Source: Vibrio natriegens NBRC 15636 = ATCC 14048 = DSM 759
GTDB lineage: Bacteria; Pseudomonadota; Gammaproteobacteria; Enterobacterales; Vibrionaceae
Assembly (NCBI RefSeq): GCF_035621455.1
Contig: NZ_CP141822.1
Coordinates: 868,001 to 932,000 of the forward strand
Reading direction: 5' to 3'
DNA length: 64,000 nucleotides
The notes beneath the pieces were generated by a model. The model saw only the letters and a program-made list of their open reading frames with translations, did not search any database and was not told the origin of the DNA. The position numbers and the translations under genes were made by a program. This document shows positions 1 through 9,403 of the stretch, in pieces. The first letter of the stretch is position 1; every line of letters begins with the position of its first letter.

Positions 1-446
1 TGGCGCGTACTATGCGTTGGGAAAACAGCACAGGTGGCGAAGATCCAGTACAAATCCGTAAAGATCTGCAAAGCTGCATGCAAAACAGCTTCTCGGTATT
101 CCGTGAAGGTGATGCGATGGCAACAGGTCTGGAAGAGCTTAAAGTTATCCGTGAACGTCTAAAAGATGCTCACCTAGCGGACAAGTCTTCAGAGTTCAAC
201 ACTCAGCGTATTGAGTGTCTAGAGCTAGATAACTTGATGGAAACAGCGTTCTCAACAGCAGTTGCTGCGAACTACCGTACGGAAAGCCGCGGTGCGCACG
301 CTCGTTTCGACTTCCCAGATCGTGATGACGAGAACTGGCTATGCCACTCAATCTACAACCCGGAAACTGAAGCGATGACTAAGCGTGATGTTAACATGAC
401 GCCAGTACACCGTGACGCGTTCCCGCCGAAAGTACGTACATACTAA
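1..446 (+). CDS. sdhA: Succinate dehydrogenase flavoprotein subunit, 3' end (partial)
   Basis: This is the C-terminal part of the catalytic flavoprotein subunit of succinate dehydrogenase (complex II), which oxidises succinate to fumarate at the inner membrane. The reading frame is open from the left edge, so the gene begins outside the window. The visible part is the helical C-terminal domain typical of SdhA: a stretch with [21 protein letters not shown], in which the conserved SRGAH...RDD residues sit, and an end in PPKVRTY, like E. coli SdhA. It stops 8 nt before sdhB, as in sdhCDAB operons. The flavin-binding part lies upstream and cannot be judged here. Confidence 0.95.
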   Translation, partial: ARTMRWENSTGGEDPVQIRKDLQSCMQNSFSVFREGDAMATGLEELKVIRERLKDAHLADKSSEFNTQRIECLELDNLMETAFSTAVAANYRTESRGAHARFDFPDRDDENWLCHSIYNPETEAMTKRDVNMTPVHRDAFPPKVRTY

Positions 447-454
447 GGGAGGAT

Positions 455-1171
455 ATGACTATGAAACTGAACTTCTCTTTGTACCGTTACAACCCGGATG
501 TAGACACTAAGCCTTACATGAAAGACTACACACTTGATGTAGAAGAAGGCTCAGACATGATGGTTCTGGATGCGTTGATTCTGCTTAAAGAGCAAGATCC
601 AAGCATCGCATTCCGTCGTTCATGCCGTGAAGGTGTTTGTGGCTCTGACGGCCTGAACATGAACGGTAAAAACGGCTTGGCATGTATCACACCATTGTCT
701 GCACTACAAGGTGACAAGATCGTAATTCGTCCACTACCAGGTCTACCTGTGGTACGTGATCTTATTGTTGACATGACGCAGTTCTATGATAACTATGCGA
801 AAGTTAAGCCATTCTTGATCGATGATGGTGCATTACCACCTTCTCGTGAGAATCTGCAGTCACCAGATGACCGTGCTCATTTAGATGGTTTGTACGAATG
901 TATCATGTGTGCATGTTGTACAACTTCTTGTCCGTCATTCTGGTGGAACCCGGACAAATTCATCGGTCCTGCAGGTCTTCTAGCGGCTTACCGTTGGTTA
1001 ATTGATAGCCGCGATACGGCAACAGATGAACGTTTGTCTGATCTTGATGACGCATTTAGCGTTTTTCGTTGCCATGGCATCATGAATTGTGTAAGTGTTT
1101 GTCCGAAAGGACTTAACCCGACGAAAGCAATCGGCCATATCAAGTCGATGCTGGTAAATCGCTCGGTGTAA
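455..1171 (+). CDS. sdhB: Succinate dehydrogenase iron-sulfur subunit
   Basis: This subunit carries electrons from the SdhA flavin to ubiquinone through three Fe-S clusters. All three cluster motifs are present in order: the 2Fe-2S site with Cys57, Cys62 and Cys77 and an Asp (D65) at the fourth ligand position, as in E. coli SdhB; the 4Fe-4S motif CIMCACCTTSCP; and the CHGIMNCVSVCPKGLNP segment of the 3Fe-4S region. Length 238 aa fits the family. The start chosen is the first ATG (MTMKLNF), preceded by GGGAGGAT; a second in-frame ATG two codons later is an alternative. It lies in the same transcription direction as sdhA and the suc genes. Confidence 0.97.
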   Translation: MTMKLNFSLYRYNPDVDTKPYMKDYTLDVEEGSDMMVLDALILLKEQDPSIAFRRSCREGVCGSDGLNMNGKNGLACITPLSALQGDKIVIRPLPGLPVVRDLIVDMTQFYDNYAKVKPFLIDDGALPPSRENLQSPDDRAHLDGLYECIMCACCTTSCPSFWWNPDKFIGPAGLLAAYRWLIDSRDTATDERLSDLDDAFSVFRCHGIMNCVSVCPKGLNPTKAIGHIKSMLVNRSV

Positions 1172-1188
1172 TTTACTCGTAGATGAAC

Positions 1189-1235
1189 CAGTTGCAGTGT
1201 TGTGTAAAGTAAACCCCATCACTGCGCTGCAACTG
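1189..1235 (+). other. Hairpin in the sdhB-sucA intergenic region
   Basis: The arms CAGTTGCAG (1189-1197) and CTGCAACTG (1227-1235) are perfectly complementary over 9 bp with a 29-nt loop, and flanking ACTCG and CGAGT could extend the pairing. There is no T-run after it, so it is more likely an mRNA structure inside the sdh-suc transcript than a terminator. Smaller G/C-rich stems follow near 1264-1305 before the sucA start. Function is not known from the sequence. Confidence 0.45.
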
Positions 1236-1340
1236 CATAACTCGAGTAGACGAATATTAAAATTGCCGATTTTTTAAGTCGGCTATTTATAGCTCGGCGT
1301 AGACCGAAGCAAACGTGAAAACTACTGGTTAAGGGAAAAT

Positions 1341-4166
1341 ATGCACAACGGCGTGATGAAGGCATGGCTCGAGTCTTCACACTTGGCTGGCGCCAATGCA
1401 ACGTATGTAGAGGAACTCTACGAACTGTATCTAAGTGATCCCGATCTGGTAAGTGAGGAGTGGAAACGTGTTTTTGATGGCTTGCCTAAGCCTTCAAAAG
1501 AAGTGGCAGAACAGCCGCACTCACGTGTCCGTGACTACTTCCGACGACTCGCTCAAGAAACAAAGCATTACAATGTCCAAGTTAGTGACCCAGATGTCGA
1601 TGCAAAACAAGTAAAAGTTCTACAGCTAATCAACGCATACCGTTTCCGCGGACACGAGGCTGCAGAATTAGATCCACTAGGTCTATGGCAACGTCCAACC
1701 GTTGCTGAGTTGGATCCAGCATTTCATAATCTTACCGAAGAAGATTTCGAAGAAACTTTCAACGTAGGTTCTTTTGCTATTGGGCAAGAAACCATGAAGT
1801 TGAGAGACATTTACGAAGCCCTCAAAAAAACTTACTGTGGTTCCATCGGTGCTGAATACATGCACATGACTGACACAGAGCAAAAGCGTTGGATTCAACA
1901 ACGTCTTGAGTCTGTCGTAGGCCAGCCATCATTCAACAACGATGAGAAACGTACTTTCCTAGAAGAGCTAACAGCAGCTGAAGGCCTTGAGCGTTACTTA
2001 GGCGCAAAATTCCCGGGTGCAAAACGCTTTTCTCTAGAGGGTGGTGACGCGCTTATCCCAATGACCAAAGAATTGATCCGTCATGCAGGTAACAGTGGCA
2101 TGCGCGAAGTGGTTATTGGTATGGCACACCGTGGTCGTTTGAACATGTTGGTGAACGTACTCGGTAAGAAACCACAAGATCTGTTTGATGAATTTGCAGG
2201 CAAGCATGATGAAACGTGGGGAACGGGTGACGTTAAATACCACCAAGGTTTCTCTGCCGACTTCGCGACTCCGGGTGGCGATGTTCACTTAGCGCTAGCA
2301 TTTAACCCATCGCACTTAGAAATCGTAAACCCAGTGGTTATCGGTTCTGTGCGCGCTCGTCAAGACCGTTTGGGTGATAAAGAAGGCAGTAAAGTTCTTC
2401 CTATCACTATTCACGGTGACTCAGCTGTTGCTGGCCAGGGCGTGGTTGCGGAAACATTCAACATGTCTCTGTCACGTGGTTTCTGCGTTGGTGGTACGGT
2501 TCGCGTTGTTGTTAACAACCAAGTAGGTTTCACGACATCTAACCCACGTGATACTCGCTCGACCATGTACTGTACTGATATCGCTAAGATGGTACAGGCA
2601 CCGATTTTCCACGTTAATGCTGATGATCCAGAAGCGGTTGCGTTTGTTACGCGTATCGCATTGGATTACCGTAACGAGTTTAAACGTGATGTAGTTATTG
2701 ACTTGGTATGTTACCGCCGTCATGGCCACAACGAGGCAGATGAGCCAAATGCAACTCAGCCTTTGATGTACCAAAAGATCAAGAAACACCCAACACCACG
2801 TAAGCTTTACGCCGATGTTTTGATCGACAAAAACGAATCAGATATTGAGACTGCAACTCAGTTAGTCAACGAATACCGTGATGCGCTTGACCGCGGTGAA
2901 GTTGTGGTGAAAGAGTGGCGTCCAATGGCATTGCACTCTGTTGACTGGTCTCCATACCTAGGTCACGAGTGGGACATGCAATGGGACTCTCAATACGACA
3001 AACAACGTTTGGTTGAACTTGGTACTCGTCTATGTCAGTACCCAGAAAGTCATAAGTTACAAAGTCGAGTAAACAAGCTTTACAACGACCGTTTGGCAAT
3101 GATGACTGGTGAAAAAGCGATTGACTGGGGTATGGCTGAAACACTGGCTTACGCAACTTTGGTTGACGATGGCAAGCGTATCCGTATTTCTGGTCAGGAC
3201 TCGGGTCGTGGTACTTTCTTCCACCGTCACTCGGTTCTTCACAACCAAACAGACGCAAGCACATACATTCCGTTAGCAAACGTTCATGACAAGCAAGGTC
3301 CTTTCCAGGTATTCGACTCTGTATTGTCAGAAGAAGCGGTATTGGCGTTTGAATACGGCTACGCAACCGCAGAGCCAGGCGGCCTAACGATTTGGGAAGC
3401 ACAGTTCGGTGATTTTGCGAACGGCGCTCAAGTTGTTATCGACCAATTTATCTCTTCTGGTGAACAGAAGTGGGCTCGTCTATGTGGCTTAACGATGCTT
3501 CTGCCTCACGGCTATGAAGGTCAGGGTCCTGAGCACTCATCTGCGCGTCTAGAGCGTTACCTACAGTTGTGTGCAGAGCAAAACATGCAGGTAGTTGTTC
3601 CTTCAACTCCAGCGCAGGTTTACCACATGATTCGACGTCAGGTTGTACGCCCAATGCGTCGACCACTGATTGTAATGTCTCCTAAATCATTGCTTCGTCA
3701 TCCACTTTGTACGTCTACTATCGAAGACCTTGCAGAAGGTACTTTCCAGGCGGCTATTCCAGAAATCGATAATCTGGAAGCAAGCAAAGTGAAACGCGTT
3801 GTATTCTGTTCTGGTAAGGTTTACTTCGACCTACTTGAGCAGCGTCGCAACAACGAGCAAGAAGATGTCGCAATTGTGCGTATTGAACAGCTTTACCCAT
3901 TCCCGATGGAAGAAGTACAAGCCGCTATTGCTCAATACACAAATGTTGAAGACTTTGTGTGGTGTCAGGAAGAGCCTCAGAACCAAGGTGCTTGGTACTG
4001 TAGTCAACATAACTTCCGTGCCGCTATTCCTGCAGGTGCAGATCTTAAATACGCAGGTCGCCCAGCTTCTGCTTCGCCAGCAGTTGGCTACATGTCGGTG
4101 CACTTGAAACAACAAAAAGCGTTGGTTGAAGACGCTCTGAACGTGAACTCAAAAACTTCGAATTAA
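1341..4166 (+). CDS. sucA: 2-oxoglutarate dehydrogenase E1 component
   Basis: This is the thiamine-diphosphate-dependent E1o subunit, which decarboxylates 2-oxoglutarate and passes the succinyl group to the lipoyl arm of SucB. Length 941 aa is close to E. coli SucA (933). The N-terminus MHNGVMKAWLESSHLAGANA aligns with the family start. Conserved segments are visible: GMAHRGRLNML with His263, HGDSAVAGQG with His358, and YEGQGPEHSSARLERYL. A purine-rich AAGGGAAAAT lies just ahead of the ATG. It is followed 28 nt downstream by sucB in the usual order. Confidence 0.98.
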   Translation: MHNGVMKAWLESSHLAGANATYVEELYELYLSDPDLVSEEWKRVFDGLPKPSKEVAEQPHSRVRDYFRRLAQETKHYNVQVSDPDVDAKQVKVLQLINAYRFRGHEAAELDPLGLWQRPTVAELDPAFHNLTEEDFEETFNVGSFAIGQETMKLRDIYEALKKTYCGSIGAEYMHMTDTEQKRWIQQRLESVVGQPSFNNDEKRTFLEELTAAEGLERYLGAKFPGAKRFSLEGGDALIPMTKELIRHAGNSGMREVVIGMAHRGRLNMLVNVLGKKPQDLFDEFAGKHDETWGTGDVKYHQGFSADFATPGGDVHLALAFNPSHLEIVNPVVIGSVRARQDRLGDKEGSKVLPITIHGDSAVAGQGVVAETFNMSLSRGFCVGGTVRVVVNNQVGFTTSNPRDTRSTMYCTDIAKMVQAPIFHVNADDPEAVAFVTRIALDYRNEFKRDVVIDLVCYRRHGHNEADEPNATQPLMYQKIKKHPTPRKLYADVLIDKNESDIETATQLVNEYRDALDRGEVVVKEWRPMALHSVDWSPYLGHEWDMQWDSQYDKQRLVELGTRLCQYPESHKLQSRVNKLYNDRLAMMTGEKAIDWGMAETLAYATLVDDGKRIRISGQDSGRGTFFHRHSVLHNQTDASTYIPLANVHDKQGPFQVFDSVLSEEAVLAFEYGYATAEPGGLTIWEAQFGDFANGAQVVIDQFISSGEQKWARLCGLTMLLPHGYEGQGPEHSSARLERYLQLCAEQNMQVVVPSTPAQVYHMIRRQVVRPMRRPLIVMSPKSLLRHPLCTSTIEDLAEGTFQAAIPEIDNLEASKVKRVVFCSGKVYFDLLEQRRNNEQEDVAIVRIEQLYPFPMEEVQAAIAQYTNVEDFVWCQEEPQNQGAWYCSQHNFRAAIPAGADLKYAGRPASASPAVGYMSVHLKQQKALVEDALNVNSKTSN

Positions 4167-4194
4167 GAACTAGAAGTTAAAGGAAGAAACAGAT

Positions 4195-5400
4195 ATGACA
4201 ATTGAAATTCTGGTTCCAGATTTACCTGAATCAGTTGCAGATGCAACCGTTGCGACATGGCACAAACAACCAGGCGACGTTATTGAGCGTGATGAAGTAC
4301 TGGTTGATATCGAAACAGATAAAGTAGTGCTAGAAGTACCAGCTCCGGAAGCTGGTGTTTTAGAAGCTATTGTTGAATTAGAAGGTGCGACGGTACTTTC
4401 AAAACAGCTTCTGGCTAAAATCAAGCCGGGTGCAGTTGCTGGTGAACCAACAGCAGATAAAACGGAAGGTACACAAGCATCTCCAGATAAGCGTCACAAA
4501 GCGGCACTTACTGAAGAGAGCAATGATGCGCTAAGCCCAGCAGTTCGTCGTCTTCTGGCTGAACACAACCTAGAAGCTGGCCAAGTGAAAGGCACTGGTG
4601 TTGGCGGTCGTATCACTCGTGAAGACATTGAAGCACACCTAGCAAACGCAAAAGCTGCAACAAAAGCTGAAGCGCCAGTAGTTGAAGCTCCTGCAGCGGC
4701 ACGTAGTGAAAAACGCGTACCGATGACGCGCCTACGTAAGACTGTTGCTAACCGTCTTCTAGAAGCGAAAAACAGCACAGCGATGCTAACGACGTTTAAC
4801 GAAGTGAACATGAAACCAATCATGGATCTTCGTAAGCAGTACAAAGACCAGTTCGAAGAGCGTCACGGTACACGTCTAGGCTTCATGTCTTTCTACGTGA
4901 AAGCCGTAACTGAAGCGCTAAAACGTTACCCAGAAGTAAACGCGTCTATCGATGGCGATGATATCGTTTACCACAACTACTTCGACATCAGCATGGCGGT
5001 ATCTACGCCACGTGGTCTGGTAACTCCAGTACTGAAAGACTGTGACACGCTAGGTTTTGCTGATATCGAAAAAGGTATCAAAGAGCTAGCGATTAAAGGT
5101 CGTGACGGCAAATTAACAGTAGATGAGCTAATGGGCGGTAACTTCACTATCACTAACGGTGGTGTGTTCGGTTCACTAATGTCTACGCCTATCATCAACC
5201 CACCGCAATCGGCGATTCTTGGTATGCACAAAATCCAAGAGCGTCCAATGGCTGTGAACGGTAAGGTTGAAATCCTGCCAATGATGTACCTAGCGCTATC
5301 TTACGATCACCGTTTAATCGATGGTCGTGAGTCAGTTGGCTTCCTAGTAACCATTAAAGAGCTACTAGAAGATCCAGCACGTCTCCTATTAGACGTTTAA
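4195..5400 (+). CDS. sucB: Dihydrolipoyl succinyltransferase, E2 of 2-oxoglutarate dehydrogenase
   Basis: This is the core E2o protein that transfers the succinyl group from its lipoyl arm to CoA. Domain order is visible: lipoyl domain (about residues 2-77, lipoylated Lys43 in TDKVVLEVP), a charged linker, the peripheral-subunit-binding domain (about 112-149, [11 protein letters not shown]...GGRITREDI), an Ala/Glu-rich linker, and the catalytic domain ending with SYDHRLIDG (His372, Asp376). Length 401 aa is usual. AAAGGAAG precedes the ATG. The E3 gene is not in this operon, as expected because it is shared with pyruvate dehydrogenase. Confidence 0.98.
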   Translation: MTIEILVPDLPESVADATVATWHKQPGDVIERDEVLVDIETDKVVLEVPAPEAGVLEAIVELEGATVLSKQLLAKIKPGAVAGEPTADKTEGTQASPDKRHKAALTEESNDALSPAVRRLLAEHNLEAGQVKGTGVGGRITREDIEAHLANAKAATKAEAPVVEAPAAARSEKRVPMTRLRKTVANRLLEAKNSTAMLTTFNEVNMKPIMDLRKQYKDQFEERHGTRLGFMSFYVKAVTEALKRYPEVNASIDGDDIVYHNYFDISMAVSTPRGLVTPVLKDCDTLGFADIEKGIKELAIKGRDGKLTVDELMGGNFTITNGGVFGSLMSTPIINPPQSAILGMHKIQERPMAVNGKVEILPMMYLALSYDHRLIDGRESVGFLVTIKELLEDPARLLLDV

Positions 5401-5409
5401 TATCGCTAA

Positions 5410-5503
5410 AACGTCTAGTTGCCTTGCGTAGCTAGACGTTAAAAATTTCAATGGCTAGACTAGCTCGACGTCTGGCCTTCATCTGAATCACTAAGTGATT
5501 GAT
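5410..5503 (+). other. Hairpins between sucB and sucC
   Basis: The 194-nt gap holds AACGTCTAG (5410-5418) pairing with CTAGACGTT (5432-5440), followed by AAAAATTT. A second stem, GGCTAGAC with GTCTGGCC (one G-U pair), lies just downstream at about 5452-5477. A small ATCACTAAGTGAT palindrome follows near 5488-5500. Segments of the first and second stems share the AGAC/GTCT core and could pair alternatively. This suggests an mRNA structure that tunes sucAB against sucCD, or a processing site; neither is shown. Confidence 0.4.
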
Positions 5504-5594
5504 TTGAGAAGACCCTACAGACGTACAAGCAGCCAAGACTGCAGCGTTATGGAAATAATAAATCCCTTTGGGAAAAAACAAACGGAATATCGAA

Positions 5595-6761
5595 ATGAAT
5601 TTGCATGAATACCAAGCCAAACAGCTGTTTGCAGAATTCGGTTTACCTGTGCCAGAAGGCTACGCGTGTGATACACCACAAGAAGCTTTTGAAGCAGCAG
5701 GCCGTATTAGTACAGCTAAGAAAGTCGTTAAGTGTCAGGTTCACGCTGGTGGCCGCGGTAAAGCGGGCGGCGTAGAGCTACACGATACAAAAGATGGCGT
5801 AAAAGAGTTTGCGCAAAAGTGGCTAGGTAAGAACCTAGTAACTTACCAAACAGATGCAAATGGTCAGCCTGTTACAAAAATCCTTGTTGAAGAAGCATCA
5901 AACATTGCAAACGAACTTTACCTAGGCGCGGTAGTTGACCGTGCTAGCCGTAAGATCGTTTTCATGGCTTCTACTGAAGGCGGTGTGGAAATCGAAAAAG
6001 TTGCGGAAGAAACTCCGGAGCTAATCCACAAAGCAGCAATCGATCCACTAGTAGGCCCACAAGCTTACCAAGGTCGTGAGCTTGCGTTCAAACTTGGTCT
6101 TGAAGGTGACCAAATCAAACAATTCGTTAAGATCTTCATGGGTCTTGGCACGATGTTCGCTCAGTACGACCTTGCTCTACTAGAGATCAACCCGCTTGTT
6201 GTTACTGGCGAAGGCAATCTGCTATGTCTTGATGGCAAAATCAACATCGACTCAAACGCACTATACCGTCAGCCTAAACTTCGTGAAATGCACGATCCAT
6301 CACAAGAAGATGAGCGTGAAGCGCACGCAGCTCAGTGGGAACTGAACTACGTAGCACTAGACGGTAACGTTGGCTGTATGGTTAACGGTGCTGGCCTTGC
6401 AATGGGTACGATGGATATCGTAAACCTACACGGCGGCAAACCTGCTAACTTCCTAGACGTAGGTGGCGGTGCAACTAAAGAACGTGTTGCAGAAGCATTC
6501 AAGATCATCCTATCTGATGACAACGTGAAAGCAGTACTAGTAAACATCTTCGGCGGTATCGTACGTTGTGACATGATCGCAGAAGGTATTATCGGTGCGG
6601 TTAAAGAGGTAGGTGTAAACGTACCAGTTGTTGTTCGTCTAGAAGGTACTAACGCAGACCTAGGTCGCGAAGTTCTTGCTAATTCTGATGTTGATATCAT
6701 TGCTGCTGAGTCGCTAACAGATGCTGCTCAGAAAGTTGTTGCTGCTGCGGAGGCTAAATAA
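5595..6761 (+). CDS. sucC: Succinyl-CoA synthetase beta subunit (ADP-forming)
   Basis: This is the beta subunit of succinyl-CoA synthetase, which makes ATP (or GTP) and succinate from succinyl-CoA. The start chosen gives [12 protein letters not shown], the invariant family N-terminus, and 388 aa, the same length as E. coli SucC; an upstream in-frame start would add nine unconserved residues. The ATP-grasp domain occupies the N-terminal two thirds ([15 protein letters not shown]; later LLEINPLVV) and the CoA-ligase domain the rest ([20 protein letters not shown]). Its stop codon overlaps the sucD start by one base, so the two subunits are translationally coupled. Confidence 0.98.
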   Translation: MNLHEYQAKQLFAEFGLPVPEGYACDTPQEAFEAAGRISTAKKVVKCQVHAGGRGKAGGVELHDTKDGVKEFAQKWLGKNLVTYQTDANGQPVTKILVEEASNIANELYLGAVVDRASRKIVFMASTEGGVEIEKVAEETPELIHKAAIDPLVGPQAYQGRELAFKLGLEGDQIKQFVKIFMGLGTMFAQYDLALLEINPLVVTGEGNLLCLDGKINIDSNALYRQPKLREMHDPSQEDEREAHAAQWELNYVALDGNVGCMVNGAGLAMGTMDIVNLHGGKPANFLDVGGGATKERVAEAFKIILSDDNVKAVLVNIFGGIVRCDMIAEGIIGAVKEVGVNVPVVVRLEGTNADLGREVLANSDVDIIAAESLTDAAQKVVAAAEAK

Positions 6762-7633
6762 TGTCTGTATTAATTAACAAAGACACTAAAGTAATCTGTC
6801 AGGGTTTCACTGGTGGTCAAGGTACTTTCCACTCAGAGCAAGCTATCGCATACGGTACGCAAATGGTTGGTGGTGTGTCTCCAGGTAAAGGCGGCCAAAC
6901 TCACCTAGGTCTACCTGTATTCAACACAGTTCGCGAAGCAGTAGAAGCAACTGGCGCAACAGCGACAGTAATCTACGTACCAGCACCTTTCTGTAAAGAT
7001 GCAATCCTAGAAGCGATTGACGCAGGTATCGAGCTAATCGTAACTATCACGGAAGGTATCCCTACAACAGATATGATCGACGTAAAAGTGAAGCTAGAAG
7101 AAACTGGCGTTCGCATGATCGGTCCTAACTGTCCGGGTGTTATCACTCCTGATGAGTGTAAGATCGGTATTATGCCTGGTCACATTCACAAGAAAGGTAA
7201 AGTGGGTATCGTATCTCGTTCTGGTACACTTACTTACGAAGCAGTTAAGCAAACGACAGACGAAGGCTTCGGTCAGTCTACGTGTGTTGGTATCGGTGGT
7301 GACCCAATCCCAGGTTCAAACTTCATCGATATCCTGAAACTGTTCCAAGAAGACCCAGAAACTGAAGCGATCGTAATGATCGGTGAAATCGGTGGTACAG
7401 CAGAAGAAGAAGCGGCAGCGTTCATCAAAGAGAACGTGACTAAGCCAGTTGTTTCTTACATCGCTGGTGTAACTGCGCCTCCAGGTAAGCGTATGGGTCA
7501 CGCTGGTGCGATCATCTCTGGTGGTAAAGGTACTGCTGAAGACAAGTTCGCGGCACTAGAAGAAGCTGGCGTTAAGACAGTTAAATCTCTAGCAGAGATC
7601 GGTAAAGGTCTACGCGAAGTAACAGGCTGGTAA
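6761..7633 (+). CDS. sucD: Succinyl-CoA synthetase alpha subunit
   Basis: This is the CoA-binding alpha subunit, which carries the phosphohistidine intermediate. His247 in [10 protein letters not shown] is the phosphorylated residue (His246 in E. coli numbering). The CoA-binding Rossmann part is at the N-terminus ([17 protein letters not shown]) and GPNCPGVI is conserved. Length 290 aa is normal. It starts inside the sucC stop (TAATG) and is the last gene of the sdh-suc operon; a strong terminator begins about 20 nt after its stop. Confidence 0.98.
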   Translation: MSVLINKDTKVICQGFTGGQGTFHSEQAIAYGTQMVGGVSPGKGGQTHLGLPVFNTVREAVEATGATATVIYVPAPFCKDAILEAIDAGIELIVTITEGIPTTDMIDVKVKLEETGVRMIGPNCPGVITPDECKIGIMPGHIHKKGKVGIVSRSGTLTYEAVKQTTDEGFGQSTCVGIGGDPIPGSNFIDILKLFQEDPETEAIVMIGEIGGTAEEEAAAFIKENVTKPVVSYIAGVTAPPGKRMGHAGAIISGGKGTAEDKFAALEEAGVKTVKSLAEIGKGLREVTGW

Positions 7634-7653
7634 TTTCCAACTTGTTAGAATAC

Positions 7654-7681
7654 AAAAGCCTGGCAATTGCCAGGCTTTTTT
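7654..7681 (+). terminator. Rho-independent terminator of the sdh-suc operon
   Basis: AAAAGCCTGGC and GCCAGGCTTTT form a perfect palindrome about AATT, followed by a T-run. It lies between the convergent sucD and znuB, and its symmetry, with A-rich and T-rich flanks, would allow it to act in both directions. Confidence 0.93.
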
Positions 7682-7761
7682 GATCGTGGAGTTTGGTTAA
7701 GAATGAAAACAAGTAAAGCAAGTGAAACTTCGCAATAATCAAACTCAAACAGACAACATTC

Positions 7762-8547
7762 TTATGCTTTACGTTGGATGATTTGGCTTAGCATAAACAG
7801 CGAAGTTGCGCTTATCACAACGGAAGGGCCAGCTGGTGTGTCAAAGTGCCAGGACAGGCTTAACCCCATCAATACAGAAATCGAACCGATAATGGAGGCA
7901 AACAGCGCCATCTGTTCTGGTGTGGAAGACAGTTTTCGAGCCGTTGCCGCTGGGATAATAAGCAGTGATGTCATGATCAACGCACCGACAAACTTCATGC
8001 CCACTGCAATCACAACACCTACCATCAACATCAGTACCAGACGCACAAGATCGGTATTCACACCTTCTACTGCAGCAAGCTCTTCGCTGACTGTGCTCGA
8101 TAGCAATGGGCGCCAGAAAATGTATAAACATGCACTAACGGCAACAACACCCGCATAAATAAATATCAAGTCCTGCAATGAAACAGCGAGCAAATCACCA
8201 AATAAGTAACTCATCAAGTCAACGCGCACGTTATCCAGAAAGCTAACCGATACTAAGCCTACTGATAGTGAGCTGTGCGCCAGAATACCGAGTAAGGTGT
8301 CAGTGGCGACCAATTGTTGTTTTTGTAGCGTTACCAGCAGTACGGCGAGCGCCAAACAGCACACGAGTAGAGCCAGGTAAATGTTCACATTAAGCAAAAA
8401 ACCTAGCGCCAGACCCATTAGAGAGGCGTGGGCTAGTGTGTCGCCAAAGTAGGCCATTTTTCGCCAGACGACGAATGAGCCTAATGGCCCTGCGATAATT
8501 GCGATGCCAATACCGGCAAGAATAGAGGGGAGAAGAAACTCAATCAT
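7762..8547 (-). CDS. znuB: Zinc ABC transporter permease
   Basis: This is the membrane permease of the high-affinity zinc importer ZnuABC. The protein is 261 aa, nearly all hydrophobic helices, with the family segment [27 protein letters not shown] near the N-terminus. The start at [12 protein letters not shown] matches E. coli ZnuB; an upstream in-frame start would add 20 unconserved residues that overlap znuC. The start overlaps the znuC 3' end by 8 nt, so the two are translated from one message controlled by the Zur-type site upstream of znuC. Confidence 0.96.
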   Translation of the reverse strand: MIEFLLPSILAGIGIAIIAGPLGSFVVWRKMAYFGDTLAHASLMGLALGFLLNVNIYLALLVCCLALAVLLVTLQKQQLVATDTLLGILAHSSLSVGLVSVSFLDNVRVDLMSYLFGDLLAVSLQDLIFIYAGVVAVSACLYIFWRPLLSSTVSEELAAVEGVNTDLVRLVLMLMVGVVIAVGMKFVGALIMTSLLIIPAATARKLSSTPEQMALFASIIGSISVLMGLSLSWHFDTPAGPSVVISATSLFMLSQIIQRKA

Positions 8548-9325
8548 GGTGATGGTGTCCGTGGTTATGCTTGGCGCAAGATGATGCATCACCGGAAACC
8601 GGATCACCGGACAGATCGTGATGGTGATGATGGTCGTGATGATAAAAGGCTAGTGATTCTCTACCCGCATTGCCAAATAAGGCGATGTAAGATGGATCTT
8701 GGGTAATTGTCGCAGGAGAGCCGGAGCAGCAAACGTGGTGATGCAAGCAAATCACATCATCAGTTTTAGCCATCACTAAATGCAAATCATGGGAAACCAT
8801 AAAAATAGCGCAATCAAAGCGGTGACGAATGCTCTCTATTAGATCATACAGGTCGATTTGTCCCTGAATATCCACACCTTGAGCGGGTTCATCAAGAACA
8901 AGAAGCTCAGGACGCTGAAGCAAAGCTCGTGCGAGGAGGACACGCTGATTTTCACCACCAGACAGACTGTGCATATTGCTGCTGATTAGGTGTTCAGCTC
9001 CGACAAGCCTCAGTGCATCAATGCACTCTTGCTTGCTGTATTTGCCTGCCAAATTTAAAAAGCGAGTGACATTTAATGGTAAAGAGTCATTGAGCTTTAA
9101 CTTTTGTGGGACGTAACCAATTTTTAATTTCTTTTTTTTAGATAATTTCCCACTAGTTGGCTTCTGGAGCCCTAAAATGACTTTTACTAGAGTTGATTTC
9201 CCAGCGCCGTTGGGGCCAATCAGGGTCGTTATTTTACCCTTGGTTAATTCCATGCTGATGTTGTCCAGAACTTTGCGCTCATCGAATTCGACGCATAAGT
9301 GTTCCAGATGGACTAATGAGGACAT
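8540..9325 (-). CDS. znuC: Zinc ABC transporter ATP-binding protein
   Basis: This is the ATPase of the zinc importer. Walker A is GPNGAGKST, the signature is [15 protein letters not shown] and Walker B is [12 protein letters not shown], followed by the switch His in MVSHDLH. The start at [10 protein letters not shown] matches family members (261 aa); an upstream in-frame codon would add eight residues. The C-terminus is a His-rich tail with two clusters ([10 protein letters not shown] and HNHGHHHHD), which may bind zinc; this is inference. It is transcribed divergently from znuA. Confidence 0.96.
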   Translation of the reverse strand: MSSLVHLEHLCVEFDERKVLDNISMELTKGKITTLIGPNGAGKSTLVKVILGLQKPTSGKLSKKKKLKIGYVPQKLKLNDSLPLNVTRFLNLAGKYSKQECIDALRLVGAEHLISSNMHSLSGGENQRVLLARALLQRPELLVLDEPAQGVDIQGQIDLYDLIESIRHRFDCAIFMVSHDLHLVMAKTDDVICLHHHVCCSGSPATITQDPSYIALFGNAGRESLAFYHHDHHHHHDLSGDPVSGDASSCAKHNHGHHHHD

Positions 9326-9347
9326 GAATGAAACTCGTTTGCAAATC

Positions 9348-9372
9348 AATAATGTTATAATGTAACATTATT
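9348..9372. promoter_or_regulatory. zur box: Zur box between znuCB and znuA
   Basis: AATAATGTTATA, a central A, and TGTAACATTATT form 12-bp arms with one mismatch, the form of gammaproteobacterial Zur operators (GTTATA-N-TATAAC core). It lies 22 nt from the znuC start and 31 nt from the znuA start, so one Zur dimer pair could repress both directions when zinc is ample. Confidence 0.85.
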
Positions 9373-9403
9373 GCACTTTCCACTCGATATCCCAAGTAAA
9401 ACT

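Noticed and set aside
2866..3402. 178-codon open frame on the minus strand inside sucA
   Set aside because: It lies wholly within a highly conserved gene, has no ribosome site or recognisable protein, and is a codon-bias shadow.
8615..8655. Repetitive GTGATG-like sequence resembling a microsatellite
   Set aside because: It is simply the run of His and Asp codons of the ZnuC tail read on the opposite strand.
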